DNA of 64,000 bases. Source: Sphaerisporangium aureirubrum (lineage in GTDB: Bacteria > Actinomycetota > Actinomycetes > Streptosporangiales > Streptosporangiaceae). A program made the translations under genes and the position numbers. This document shows positions 8,826 through 17,388 of the stretch, one piece after another (the stretch's first letter is position 1; every line of letters begins with the position of its first letter). The notes beneath the pieces are model-generated. The model was not told the DNA's origin and ran no database searches. It saw only the letters and a program-made list of their open reading frames with translations. The stretch is taken from assembly GCF_042658925.1 (NCBI RefSeq), contig NZ_JBHSRF010000042.1:10310-74309 (forward strand). Direction: 5' to 3'.

Positions 8826-9956
8826 TCAGGTGGTGCCCTCGTTCTGCGCGGCGGTGTAGACGGCCTGGGCCTCGTTGCCGAAGTACGGGCCGAACATCCA
8901 GAACGACGCGAAGTTGTACTTGAAGCTGTTCACCGAGTTCAGCGTGCCCGCGCCGGTGGTCTCGTTGAAGTTGATGAACCACCCGCCGCCGCTGGAGCCG
9001 CCGGTCATGTCGCAGGTGAGCCCGTGGTCGCTGGACAGCAGGAAGTCGTCGAACGCCCGGCCGCTGCAATAGATCATCTTGGAGCCGTCGTAGGGGCTGG
9101 CCGCCGGGTAGCCGAAGGCGTACATCTGCTTCCTGCGGCCCTGGTTGAACGCCACGCCCTGCCCGCCGACCACGTCCACCAGGCGCTGGCCGTTGAGGGG
9201 GGCGACGACGGCCGCGGCCATGTCGTAGTTCATGTCCTCGCTGGCGTTCCACTGCGGCGTGGTGAGCAGGCTGGTGGCGATCCAGGTGCCGTGCGGGCGG
9301 TTGCCCGCGTTGTAGCCGGGGACGAACACCCAGTTGGTGTGGAAGGCGCCGCCGAGCTTCACGCAGTGCCCGGCGGTGACGACCACGCTCTTGTTGGCGC
9401 TGCTCACCGCGGTGCCCGAGCACGACGCGTTGCGGCCCTGGTAGGTGAAGAAGACCCGGCCCTCGGTCTTCACGATGGCGCCCGCGCCGGTCCACGGGGC
9501 GCCCGAGGAGCGGGCGGCGAGCAGGGAGGCGGACGGGGTGGGGCTCGGGCTCGCGCTCGGGCTCGGCGTGGGCGTCGCGGCGGCGGAGGGGGTGGTCTCC
9601 GGCGCCGGGGACGGCTCCTCGGCCGGGGCGGCGCCCTTTCGGACGACGCGGGCCGCGGCCGGGGCGACCGGCTTGATCATCACGGCCTTGCCGCCGGTGG
9701 AGGGGGCGGCCGTGGTGCGGCCGTTGCGGGACCTGGTGATGGTGAGCGGCTTGGCGGCGGCCATCTTGGCCACGGTCCAGAACTGCTTGACGTCGCGCTG
9801 CTCGGTCTTGGAGTCGGCCGCGTCGTGGACGATGGGTCGCGGGGCGGCCGGCTTGGCCGCGCTGTCGCCGGAGGCGGGGGCGGACAGCAGGACGCCCGCC
9901 GCCGCGACCGGTGCGATGACGGCGATAGGCAGCAGGCGTCGTGTCGTGGGATGCAT
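8826..9956 (-). CDS. Secreted trypsin-like serine peptidase (copy 2)
   Basis: A 376-residue paralogue of the downstream gene. The start MHPTTRRLLPIAV is chosen because GGAGG lies 5 bases before it; the frame is open further upstream without such a site. A signal peptide, then a propeptide and a Pro/Ser/Thr linker (PSPSASPSPTPSAS) precede the peptidase domain. Triad: His in VTAGHC, Asp in NYDMAAA, Ser in GGSSGGGW. Compared with copy 1 the pro-region is longer and a linker has been gained. The two are probably co-transcribed in the order copy 2, copy 1. Confidence 0.85.
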   Translation of the reverse strand: MHPTTRRLLPIAVIAPVAAAGVLLSAPASGDSAAKPAAPRPIVHDAADSKTEQRDVKQFWTVAKMAAAKPLTITRSRNGRTTAAPSTGGKAVMIKPVAPAAARVVRKGAAPAEEPSPAPETTPSAAATPTPSPSASPSPTPSASLLAARSSGAPWTGAGAIVKTEGRVFFTYQGRNASCSGTAVSSANKSVVVTAGHCVKLGGAFHTNWVFVPGYNAGNRPHGTWIATSLLTTPQWNASEDMNYDMAAAVVAPLNGQRLVDVVGGQGVAFNQGRRKQMYAFGYPAASPYDGSKMIYCSGRAFDDFLLSSDHGLTCDMTGGSSGGGWFINFNETTGAGTLNSVNSFKYNFASFWMFGPYFGNEAQAVYTAAQNEGTT

Positions 9957-10277
9957 TCGGTCCTCCGTGCTGTGGGGCGTGCTCGACCCGGGCGGCCCCG
10001 GCGGGACCAGTGCGCGCGAACGCGCGAACGGCGCGCACGGTGCGTTGTCCCGGCCGGCTCCCGGGTGGGTCGGGTGCCATGTCCTGTCGGGGGACCGTAG
10101 TGGCGTGGATCGCCGCATTTCTCGTGATTCACCTAGACGGATATGGCGGGATTCGGGCATTTATCAGCAGGTTTCTCACCCGTCGCTGTGGTGACGGGAA
10201 ACGTCCCCGGGCGAGGTGTCCCGGCCGACTGCGGACGGTGGCCGGGCGGGCGGCGGCGCGGCCGCGATAATGGGGAC
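9957..10277. other. Divergent intergenic region, peptidase / dxr
   Basis: About 320 bp without a supported gene. It carries the peptidase ribosome site (GGAGG) at its left end and a -10-like GATAAT at 10266-10271 just before dxr. A small inverted repeat (CCCGTC / GACGGG, 10179-10198) is the only other structure noticed. Confidence 0.6.
10266..10271 (+). promoter_or_regulatory. -10 element GATAAT of dxr, probable leaderless start
   Basis: GATAAT ends 6 bases before the dxr ATG and no Shine-Dalgarno sequence separates them, so transcription should begin at or next to the start codon. Leaderless messages are common in actinobacteria. Confidence 0.5.
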
Positions 10278-11489
10278 ATGCAGACGCCTCTCGCGGCACC
10301 GGCCGGAATCGCCGGCGCCGCTCCCGCCGGCCCCCGGGCCGTCGTCGTGCTCGGATCAACCGGCTCGGTCGGCACCCAGGCGCTGGACGTCATCCAGCGC
10401 GAGCCCGGCCGGTTCCGGGTCGCCGGACTGGTGGCGGGCGGCGGGCAGATCGGCCTGCTGGCCCGCCAGGTGGAGCGCTTCCGGCCCGAGGTGGTGGCGG
10501 TCGCCGACGAGCGGGCCGTCGCGGAGCTGCGCGAGGCGGTCGGGCCGTCCGTGCGCGTCCTGGCCGGCGCCGAGGGCGTGGCCGAGGTTGCCGCGTGGCC
10601 GTGCGACGTCGTGCTGAACGGCATCACCGGGGCCGTCGGCCTCACCTCCACGCTGGCCGCGCTGGAGGCCGGGCGGGTGCTGGCCCTGGCCAACAAGGAG
10701 TCGCTGATCATCGGCGGCCCGCTGGTGAAGCGGCTGGCCGGCCCCGGGAGCATCCTGCCGGTCGACTCCGAGCACTCGGCGCTCGCCCAGTGCCTGTGGG
10801 CGGCCGGGCCCTCCGGGTACGACCCGGCGGTGGTGCGGCGGCTCGTCGTCACCGCCAGCGGGGGGCCGTTCCGGGGGCGTAAGCGCGACGAGCTGACCGG
10901 CGTCACGCCCGAGCAGGCGCTGCGCCACCCCACGTGGGACATGGGGCAGATGATCACCCTCAACTCCGCGACCCTGGTCAACAAGGGGCTGGAGGTCATC
11001 GAGGCCAGCCTGCTGTTCGACATCCCCTTCGACCGCATCACCGTGGTCGTCCACCCGCAGTCGGTCATCCACTCCATGGTCGAGTTCGTGGACGGCTCCA
11101 CCATCGCCCAGGCCAGCCCGCCCGACATGCGGCTGCCGATCTCGCTGACCCTCGGCTGGCCCGCCAGGGTCGCCGGGGCGGCCCGCCCGGTCGACTGGAC
11201 CAAGGCGCACACCTGGACCTTCGAGCCGCTGGACGACCAGGCGTTCCCGGCCGTCGCGCTGGCGCGGCACGTCGGCGGGCAGGGCGGCACCGCGCCCGCC
11301 GTGTACAACGCGGCCAACGAGGTGTGCGTGGCGGCGTTCCTGGCCGGGCGGCTGCCGTTCCCCGGCATCGTGGACACCGTGGCCGCCGTGGTTGGCGAGC
11401 ACACCGTCACGCCCGCGGAGTCGGTGGGCGAGGTGCTCGCGGCGGACTCCTGGGCGCGGGCGCGGGCGGGGGAGCTGGTGGTGGCCTGA
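10278..11489 (+). CDS. dxr: 1-deoxy-D-xylulose-5-phosphate reductoisomerase
   Basis: A 403-residue enzyme of the MEP isoprenoid pathway that rearranges and reduces DXP to 2-C-methyl-D-erythritol 4-phosphate with NADPH. Motifs: VVVLGSTGSVGTQALDV (NADPH Rossmann), LANKESLIIGG, LPVDSEHSALAQCL (metal-binding Asp/Glu), TASGGPFRG and MGQMITLNSATLVNKGLEV. The length is normal and the C-terminus complete. ispG, two pathway steps later in the usual gene cluster, begins 100 bp downstream. In most actinobacteria a site-2 protease gene (rseP/rip1) lies between them; here it does not. Confidence 0.96.
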   Translation: MQTPLAAPAGIAGAAPAGPRAVVVLGSTGSVGTQALDVIQREPGRFRVAGLVAGGGQIGLLARQVERFRPEVVAVADERAVAELREAVGPSVRVLAGAEGVAEVAAWPCDVVLNGITGAVGLTSTLAALEAGRVLALANKESLIIGGPLVKRLAGPGSILPVDSEHSALAQCLWAAGPSGYDPAVVRRLVVTASGGPFRGRKRDELTGVTPEQALRHPTWDMGQMITLNSATLVNKGLEVIEASLLFDIPFDRITVVVHPQSVIHSMVEFVDGSTIAQASPPDMRLPISLTLGWPARVAGAARPVDWTKAHTWTFEPLDDQAFPAVALARHVGGQGGTAPAVYNAANEVCVAAFLAGRLPFPGIVDTVAAVVGEHTVTPAESVGEVLAADSWARARAGELVVA

Positions 11490-11589
11490 ATGGGCCGCCT
11501 TTGCCGCCCTGAGTCGCCGTCCGGTCCGGCGGGGTACCTAAACTGGGGAGGTCTGAGCGTGTCGCCGAACACCCAAGGTGCTGGAAAAT

Positions 11590-12753
11590 ATGACATCTGT
11601 TGATCTGGGGATTCCGTCGGTCCGGACCAAGCCGATCGCCGAGCGGCGGGTCACCCGGCAGATCATGGTGGGCTCGGTGCCGGTGGGCGGGGACGCGCCC
11701 GTGTCCGTGCAGTCGATGACCACCACGGTGACCGCCGACATCAACGCCACACTGCAGCAGATCGCCGAGCTGACCGCCTCCGGCTGCCAGATCGTCCGGG
11801 TCGCGGTCCCCTCCAACGACGACGCCGAGGCGCTGCCGATCATCGCCCGCAAGTCGCAGATCCCGGTGATCGCCGACATCCACTTCCAGCCGCGGTACGT
11901 CTTCGCCGCCATCGAGGCCGGGTGCGCGGCGGTCCGGGTCAACCCCGGCAACATCAAGCGGTTCGACGACAAGGTCGCCGAGATCGCGCGCGAGGCCGGT
12001 CAGGCGGGCGTGCCGATCCGCATCGGCGTCAACGCCGGCTCGCTGGACGAGCGCATCATGGCCAAGTACGGCAAAGCCACCCCCGAGGCGCTGGTCGAGT
12101 CCGCGCTGTGGGAGTGCTCGCTGTTCGAGGAGCACGGCTTCACCGACCTGAAGATCTCGGTCAAGCACCACGACCCCGTGGTGATGGTCCAGGCCTACCG
12201 CTTGCTCGCCGCGCGGTGCGACTACCCCCTGCACCTCGGGGTGACCGAGGCGGGACCCACGTTCCAGGGGACGGTCAAGTCGGCCGTGGCCTTCGGGGCG
12301 CTGCTGGCCGAGGGCATCGGGGACACCATCCGCGTGTCGCTGTCGGCGCCCCCGGTGGAGGAGGTCAAGGTCGGCCTCGCCATCCTCGAATCGCTCAACC
12401 TCCGCAAGCGGGGCCTGGAGATCGTGTCGTGCCCCTCGTGCGGGCGGGCGCAGGTCGACGTGTACACCCTGGCCGAGCGGGTGCAGGCCGGGCTGGACGG
12501 CTTGCCGGTGCCGCTGCGGGTCGCGGTGATGGGCTGCGTCGTCAACGGCCCGGGGGAGGCCCGCGAGGCCGACCTCGGCGTGGCGTCCGGCAACGGCAAG
12601 GGCCAGATCTTCGTCAAGGGCAAGGTCGTCAAGACCGTCCCCGAGTCCCAGATCGTGGAGACCCTCATCGAGGAGGCCCTCCGCCTCGCCGAGGAGATGG
12701 GCCCCGCCGACGACGCCGAGGCCGGTACGGGCCCGCAGGTGGTCGTCAGCTGA
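11590..12753 (+). CDS. ispG: 4-hydroxy-3-methylbut-2-enyl diphosphate synthase
   Basis: A 387-residue iron-sulfur enzyme that converts methylerythritol cyclodiphosphate to HMBPP in the MEP pathway. Motifs: APVSVQSMTTT, IPVIADIHFQP, AVRVNPGNIK, HLGVTEAGPTFQGT and the [4Fe-4S] cysteines in SCPSCGRAQ and GCVVNGPGEA. MTSVDLGIPS at 11590 matches known N-termini; a GTG four codons earlier (11578) is also possible. The sequence is highly conserved with Streptomyces IspG to its last residues (VVVS). The 3' end, including the stop codon, is tandemly repeated beyond the gene. Confidence 0.96.
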   Translation: MTSVDLGIPSVRTKPIAERRVTRQIMVGSVPVGGDAPVSVQSMTTTVTADINATLQQIAELTASGCQIVRVAVPSNDDAEALPIIARKSQIPVIADIHFQPRYVFAAIEAGCAAVRVNPGNIKRFDDKVAEIAREAGQAGVPIRIGVNAGSLDERIMAKYGKATPEALVESALWECSLFEEHGFTDLKISVKHHDPVVMVQAYRLLAARCDYPLHLGVTEAGPTFQGTVKSAVAFGALLAEGIGDTIRVSLSAPPVEEVKVGLAILESLNLRKRGLEIVSCPSCGRAQVDVYTLAERVQAGLDGLPVPLRVAVMGCVVNGPGEAREADLGVASGNGKGQIFVKGKVVKTVPESQIVETLIEEALRLAEEMGPADDAEAGTGPQVVVS

Positions 12754-12822
12754 CAGTCTCCTGATTTCCGCGGGCCCGTAGGGGTCGTCAGCTGACCGTC
12801 TCCCGGTCTCAACGGGCCCGTA
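12728..12822 (+). repeat. Tandem duplication of the ispG 3' end
   Basis: A 42-bp unit is repeated. Each copy holds two short palindromes, GTCAGCTGAC (12745-12754 and 12787-12796) and CGGGCCCG (12728, 12771 and 12813). The first unit contains the last ispG codons and its TGA. The 40-bp blocks 12741-12780 and 12783-12822 differ at 6 positions (about 85% identity). More degenerate fragments (CAACCGTTTCCCGG, CAACCGTCTCTCGC) occur up to 12930. Confidence 0.85.
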
Positions 12823-13116
12823 AGTGGTTGCCGGCCCGGCCCGGGCCGGCGGGCCACGGACGGTCGTCCGCCGGCCTTCTCCGGGTCAACCGTTTCCCGG
12901 CCCTGGGGCAACCGTCTCTCGCGCCGGGTCATGCCGTCCCCAGGTCCGGCCCGGCGCATGGGCGTGGGAGGGCGTTTCGCGGGGGCGTGTGCCGCCCCGG
13001 GCCGCGTACCGTCCGACCTGGTAGGTCGGGCCCGCGTGGGCTGACGGGGGACTGGCGCGCCCTTCCTGCGCGGTGAGCGGCTGGTGTAAGCAAGAAGGGT
13101 GCGACCTTGGGCTCGC
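12823..13116. other. GC-rich intergenic region after ispG
   Basis: About 290 bp with no supported gene. It holds degenerate remnants of the ispG-end repeat, GC palindromes such as GGCCCGGGCC near 12837, and the weak start region of the next gene (AAGAAGG around 13090). A possible GTG start for the phosphatase lies at 13099. Confidence 0.5.
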
Positions 13117-14208
13117 ATGCCTGATCAGCACCTGTCGTGGCGGCCGGGTCACGTCCTGGTGGCGATACCGGTCGGTCTGATCCTGGTGATCACCGTGCTG
13201 GAGCTGGTGGTGCCGTGGGAGGTGCGGCTGACCCCCCTGCTGGTGACGGCGCCCGCGATCACCGCCTCGTTCGCGGGGCCGCGGCTGACCGCCGTGATCG
13301 GCGCCCTGGCCGTCGTCGACCACCTGCTGCTCGACGTCGTCGACGACCTGATCGGCACGCTGGTCATGCGGGCGGAGCTACTGGCGCTGATCGTGGTCAC
13401 CGCGTTCCTCGTGCTCTTCTCCTTCATCCGCGACCGCCACCGGGAGGAGCTGACCCGGGTGCGGTCGGTGTCCGAGGCGGCCCAGCACGCGCTGCTGCGC
13501 CCTCTGCCGCCCCGGATCGGGCCGCTGGAGGTCGCCTGCGTCTACCTGGCCGCGGAGGAGGAGGCCCAGATCGGCGGCGACCTGTACGCGGGTGTGCGCG
13601 TCGCCACGGGGACCCGGCTGGTGATCGGCGACGTGCGGGGCAAGGGGATGCCGTCGGTGTCGGACGCGACGGTGTTCCTCGGCGCGTTCCGGGAGGCCGC
13701 GCGGCGGCGGGCGACCCTGCCGCAGGTGGTCGGGCACCTGGAGGAGAGCGTCGCGGCCGAGTACGCCGAGCGCGCGGCCGACTGCTCCGAGGTCATCGAG
13801 AACTTCATCACCGCGGCCGTGCTGGAGGTGCCGGACGACCTCCCGGTGCTGAAGATGATCAACTGCGGGCACCCGCCGCCCCTGCTGGTGCGCTCGCACG
13901 AGGTCACGTTCCTCGCCGTGGCCCGGCCCACCGTCCCGCTCGGCCTCGGCGAACTGGCGCACGCCGAGTGCCAGGTGGCGACGTTCGCCTTCGAGGCCGG
14001 GGACACGCTGCTGCTGTACACCGACGGGGTGGTGGAGGCGCGCGATCCCGACGGGGTGTTCTATCCCCTGGCCGAGAGGATGGCCAAGTGGCAGGGGGAC
14101 GGGCCCAGGGCCCTGGTCGAGTACGTGCGCGCGGACCTGCTGGCCTATGTGGGGGGCCGTCTCGGGGACGACGCGGCCATGGTCGCCCTCCAGCGCGTCT
14201 CGTACTGA
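13117..14208 (+). CDS. Membrane-anchored PP2C/SpoIIE-type phosphatase
   Basis: A 363-residue protein. The N-terminal third has three to four membrane helices (LVAIPVGLILVITVLELVV; TAVIGALAVVDHLLLDVV; ELLALIVVTAFLVLFSF). The C-terminal part is a SpoIIE-like PP2C phosphatase: IGGDLYAGVR, VIGDVRGKGM (metal Asp and Gly), NCGHPPPLLV, LLLYTDGVVEARD and GDDAAMVAL. Such phosphatases usually dephosphorylate anti-anti-sigma (STAS) proteins in partner-switching circuits. No STAS gene is in the window, though two HATPase proteins are. ATG 13117 is preferred; GTG 13099 is an alternative, and both have weak ribosome sites. Confidence 0.85.
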   Translation: MPDQHLSWRPGHVLVAIPVGLILVITVLELVVPWEVRLTPLLVTAPAITASFAGPRLTAVIGALAVVDHLLLDVVDDLIGTLVMRAELLALIVVTAFLVLFSFIRDRHREELTRVRSVSEAAQHALLRPLPPRIGPLEVACVYLAAEEEAQIGGDLYAGVRVATGTRLVIGDVRGKGMPSVSDATVFLGAFREAARRRATLPQVVGHLEESVAAEYAERAADCSEVIENFITAAVLEVPDDLPVLKMINCGHPPPLLVRSHEVTFLAVARPTVPLGLGELAHAECQVATFAFEAGDTLLLYTDGVVEARDPDGVFYPLAERMAKWQGDGPRALVEYVRADLLAYVGGRLGDDAAMVALQRVSY

Positions 14209-14409
14209 CCCGCCGCTGGCGTGCCCGCGGCGTGTGGCCGATGGTGGCCGGTCCCCTTGTCCACAGCACGCCCGGAGCGTCCCTGGGCCGGTGGTAGCGT
14301 TGCCGTCGCTACACTGTGCGATCAAGTGACTACTTAACGATGGCAGGTCGAGGCCGGGTGCCGGGCGCCGCAGCGGGCGCCGCCGTGCCCGGCGGTGGGG
14401 GAGTGACGG

Positions 14410-16407
14410 GTGAAGCGGGTTCTTGGTGTCGTGGCCGGCATGGCGGTGCTGCTCGGCGGCCTGACCGGCGGGGCGAGCGCGCGGGCCGCGCGGCCCGGTG
14501 ACGGGGTGTCGTGGGGTGCCTGCCCCGGGGCGAAGGCGCCGGCCGTCCAGTGCGCCGTCGTGCGTGTCCCGCTCGACTACACCAAACCGGACGGTCCGTC
14601 CATCGCCCTGGCGCTCAACCGCATCAAGGGGATCGCCTCCGGCACCAGCGGCCATCTCGGGTCGCTGCTCGTCAACCCGGGCGGTCCCGGCGCCTCCGGC
14701 GTCGCCCTCGCCCGTTACGTCGCGGCCGCCCTGCCGAAGGACGTCGCGGCGCGCTACGACGTGATCGGCTTCGACCCCCGGGGCGTCGGGAACAGCGAGC
14801 CCTCGCTGAGCTGCGCCGACCCGAGGAAACACTTCGCCGCGCCGCGCCTGGACCAGGTGCCGAAGAACGACGCGGCCCAGGCCGCCCTGCTCGCCCGCGC
14901 CAAGCAGTACGCCGTGGCGTGCGGCGTCCGCTGGGGCTGGCTGCTGCCCCACATGACCTCCGAGAACTCCGCGCGGGACATGGACGTCATCCGCCGGGCC
15001 CTCGGCGAAGAGAAGATCAGCTACCTCGGCTACTCCTACGGCACCTACCTCGGCGCGGTGTACGCCACGCTGTTCCCGAGCCGGGTGAAGCGCATGGTGC
15101 TCGACAGCGTGGTCGACCCCGAGGGCGTGTGGTACGACGCCAACATCGCGCAGGACCACGCCTTCGACCGGCGCCACCGCGCCTTCCTGGCCTGGGTGGC
15201 GCGCCACCACGACGTCTACCACGTCGGCCGCACCGAGGGCGCGGTGTCGGCCGCCTGGTACGGCATGCGAGGCAGGCTGGCCGCCAAGCCCGCGGGCGGC
15301 CTGGTCGGGCCCAGCGAGTTGGACGACATCTACACCGTCGGCGGGTACACCGACATCGTCTGGCCGACGTTCGCCGCCGCGTTCTCGTCGTACGTCCGCA
15401 AGGGCCAGGCGGAGGGCCTGGTGAACGCGTACCGCCGTCACGTGGACCACGATGCCGCCGCCGAGAACAACTACGCGGTGTACCTCGCGGTGCAGTGCCG
15501 CGACGCCGCGTGGCCGCGCGACTGGTCGCGCTGGCTGGCCGACACCACCGAGGTGAACGCCAAGTCGCCGTTCATGGCGTGGGCCAACGCCTGGTACAAC
15601 GCCCCGTGCGCCTTCTGGCCCGAGCCCGGCGGCAAGCCCGTCCGGGTCGGCGGCGCCGCCGGCCTGCCGCCTCTGCTGCTGGTCCAGTCCCGCCACGACG
15701 CCGCCACCCCGTTCGGGGGCGCACTGCGCATCCGCGACCGCTTCCCGTCCTCGCGGCTCCTGGTGGAGGGCGGCGGCAACCACGGCGTGTCCCTCGGCGG
15801 CAACTTCTGCGTCGACCAGCACCTCGCCTCCTACCTCCGCGATGCCACCGTCCCCGGCCCCGCCACCCGCCGGCGCTCCCGCCACGCCGACGCCACCTGC
15901 CCCGCCACTCCCGCCCCCCGCCCGATCCCCCCCACTCCCACCCCCAAGGGCGCCACGGACAAGCCCCCGTCCCACACCAAGTCCCCGCTGCGCGTCATGG
16001 CTCCCCTGGACGCCGGGGTCCCGTCACGAGCCGGGGTCCCGCTGGGTGCCGGGGGCCCGTTGAGTGCCGGGGTGCCGCTGGGTGCCGGGGTGCCGCTGGG
16101 TGCCGGGGTGCCGTTGAGTGCCGGAGTCCCGCTGGGTGCCGGGGTCCCGCTGGGCGCTGAGGGCCCTCTGGGTGTCGAGTCCCCGCTGCGTGTCGAACGC
16201 CCGCTGCGTGTCGAACGCCCGCTGCGTGTCGAAGGCCCGCTGCGTGTCGAAGGCCCGCTGCGTGTCGAAGGCCCGCTGCGTGTCGAAGGCCCGCTGCGTG
16301 TCGAATCTTCGCTGGGTTTCGAGTCTTCGCGGGGGTTCGAGTCCTCGTCGGGTGCCGGGGTTCCTCTGCGGGGTGCGGCGCCTGGGCGGGGTACCCCCTG
16401 GGGGTGA
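14410..16407 (+). CDS. Secreted TAP-type alpha/beta hydrolase with hexapeptide-repeat tail
   Basis: A 665-residue exported hydrolase. A signal peptide (GTG start, KRVLGVVAGMAVLLGG) precedes an alpha/beta-hydrolase of the Streptomyces tripeptidyl-aminopeptidase type: LVNPGGPGASG (oxyanion region), GFDPRGVGNS, the nucleophile in LGYSYGTYLG, Asp in QSRHDAATPF and His in GGGNHGVSLG. The normal domain ends near residue 500 (DATCPATPAP). After a Pro-rich stretch come 22 hexapeptides of the form PLxAGV, then PLRVEx, to the stop. A tail of about 160 residues like this is not usual for the family and is built from an 18-bp DNA repeat. Confidence 0.85.
   Translation: MKRVLGVVAGMAVLLGGLTGGASARAARPGDGVSWGACPGAKAPAVQCAVVRVPLDYTKPDGPSIALALNRIKGIASGTSGHLGSLLVNPGGPGASGVALARYVAAALPKDVAARYDVIGFDPRGVGNSEPSLSCADPRKHFAAPRLDQVPKNDAAQAALLARAKQYAVACGVRWGWLLPHMTSENSARDMDVIRRALGEEKISYLGYSYGTYLGAVYATLFPSRVKRMVLDSVVDPEGVWYDANIAQDHAFDRRHRAFLAWVARHHDVYHVGRTEGAVSAAWYGMRGRLAAKPAGGLVGPSELDDIYTVGGYTDIVWPTFAAAFSSYVRKGQAEGLVNAYRRHVDHDAAAENNYAVYLAVQCRDAAWPRDWSRWLADTTEVNAKSPFMAWANAWYNAPCAFWPEPGGKPVRVGGAAGLPPLLLVQSRHDAATPFGGALRIRDRFPSSRLLVEGGGNHGVSLGGNFCVDQHLASYLRDATVPGPATRRRSRHADATCPATPAPRPIPPTPTPKGATDKPPSHTKSPLRVMAPLDAGVPSRAGVPLGAGGPLSAGVPLGAGVPLGAGVPLSAGVPLGAGVPLGAEGPLGVESPLRVERPLRVERPLRVEGPLRVEGPLRVEGPLRVEGPLRVESSLGFESSRGFESSSGAGVPLRGAAPGRGTPWG
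15985..16380 (+). repeat. 18-bp minisatellite, 22 units, in frame
   Basis: Twenty-two consecutive 18-bp units at the 3' end of the TAP-type hydrolase gene, all in the same codon phase. Two flavours occur: an early set encoding PLGAGV/PLSAGV (16039-16146) and a later set encoding PLRVER/PLRVEG (16183-16308), with four identical CCGCTGCGTGTCGAAGGC units at 16219-16290. Both strands stay open across the array because the unit is a multiple of three without stops. Confidence 0.95.
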
Positions 16408-16530
16408 CGTGGGGGTTCGTGGTCTTGTGTTCCGGCGTCAGGTGTCGACGCGGATGTGATGGGCCGGGGAGGTGAAGAGAGGGAACGGCGGTGGGTAGGG
16501 TCGGTTCGTTCCAAAATCGGGATGGTCGCG

Positions 16531-16536
16531 TAGGCT
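16531..16536 (+). promoter_or_regulatory. -10 element TAGGCT of the DUF4081 acetyltransferase gene
   Basis: TAGGCT ends 6 bases before the GTG start at 16543 and there is no ribosome site, which suggests a leaderless transcript with its own promoter, separate from the repeat-bearing gene upstream. Confidence 0.45.
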
Positions 16537-16542
16537 GGGCGC

Positions 16543-17388
16543 GTGATGCTGCGTACATCGGCGTCGCGCGTGCTCGACGATCACGACCGCGAAGAGGTGC
16601 TGGCGCTCCTGGACGCGGACCCGGTCGCCAACGTCTTCGTCGCCTCCCGGGTCCGGTCCGTGGGATTGAATCCGGCGCGTCTCGGCGGTCAGATGTGGGG
16701 ATTGGGCCCGCGTGGCGGGCTGACCTCCCTCTGCTACGCCGGCGCCAATCTCGTCCCGGTCAACGCCGGACCCGAGGCGATTCAGGCGTTCGCGGACCGC
16801 GCGCGCAGGCAGGGCCGCCGTTGCTCGTCAATCGTCGGCCCGGCCGACGCGGTGGAGAAGCTCTGGGAACGCCTGGAGCCCTATTGGGGCGCGGCCCGCG
16901 CCATCCGCTGGGCCCAGCCTGTCATGGCGACCTCCGCGCCGTCCCCCGTCCCGCCCGATCCCCTGGTACGCCAGGTTCGCCCGGACGAGTTCTCCACCCT
17001 GCTCCCGGCCTGCGTGGCCATGTTCACCGAAGAGGTCGGCATCTCTCCCGACCTCGGTGACGGCGGCGCGCTCTACCGCTCCCGGGTGGCCGAGCTGATC
17101 CGGATCGGCCGCTCCTTCGCCCGCATCGAGGACGGCAAGGTCGTCTTCAAGGCCGAAGTCGGCGCGGTGACCCCGCAGGCCTGCCAGATCCAGGGCGTCT
17201 GGGTCCACCCCGACCACCGCGGCCAGGGTCACTCGGTGTCCGGCATGGCCGCCATCGTCGACCACACCCTGCGCCGTTTCGCGCCCACCGTCACCCTCTA
17301 CGTGAACGACTTCAACACGGCCGCCCGCGCCGCGTACCGCCGCGCGGGCTTCCGCGAGGTCGACACCTTCATGTCCGTCCTCTTCTGA
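16543..17388 (+). CDS. GNAT acetyltransferase with N-terminal DUF4081
   Basis: A 281-residue protein (GTG 16543; ATG is the next codon). The N-terminal half is DUF4081 (LLDADPVANVFVASRV, LCYAGANLVPV). The C-terminal half is a GNAT fold with the acetyl-CoA loop IQGVWVHPDHRGQGHSVSGM and LYVNDFNTAARAAYRRAGF. In mycobacteria and streptomycetes this gene directly follows ispG; here a phosphatase and the repeat-tailed hydrolase have come between. Substrate is unknown. Its stop codon lies inside a hairpin shared with the convergent MBL gene. Confidence 0.88.
   Translation: MMLRTSASRVLDDHDREEVLALLDADPVANVFVASRVRSVGLNPARLGGQMWGLGPRGGLTSLCYAGANLVPVNAGPEAIQAFADRARRQGRRCSSIVGPADAVEKLWERLEPYWGAARAIRWAQPVMATSAPSPVPPDPLVRQVRPDEFSTLLPACVAMFTEEVGISPDLGDGGALYRSRVAELIRIGRSFARIEDGKVVFKAEVGAVTPQACQIQGVWVHPDHRGQGHSVSGMAAIVDHTLRRFAPTVTLYVNDFNTAARAAYRRAGFREVDTFMSVLF

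Noticed and set aside
8826..9956. The two adjacent peptidases as parts of one broken gene
   Set aside because: Each has its own signal peptide and a complete His/Asp/Ser triad, so they are separate paralogues.
13378..15975. 865-codon minus-strand frame over the phosphatase and hydrolase genes
   Set aside because: Crosses two genes with clear motifs on the other strand and has no recognisable domain.
15831..16558. Minus-strand frames of Ser/Thr/Pro repeats across the minisatellite
   Set aside because: The 18-bp unit is free of stops in all frames; the plus-strand reading is continuous with a real enzyme, the minus-strand readings have no start context.
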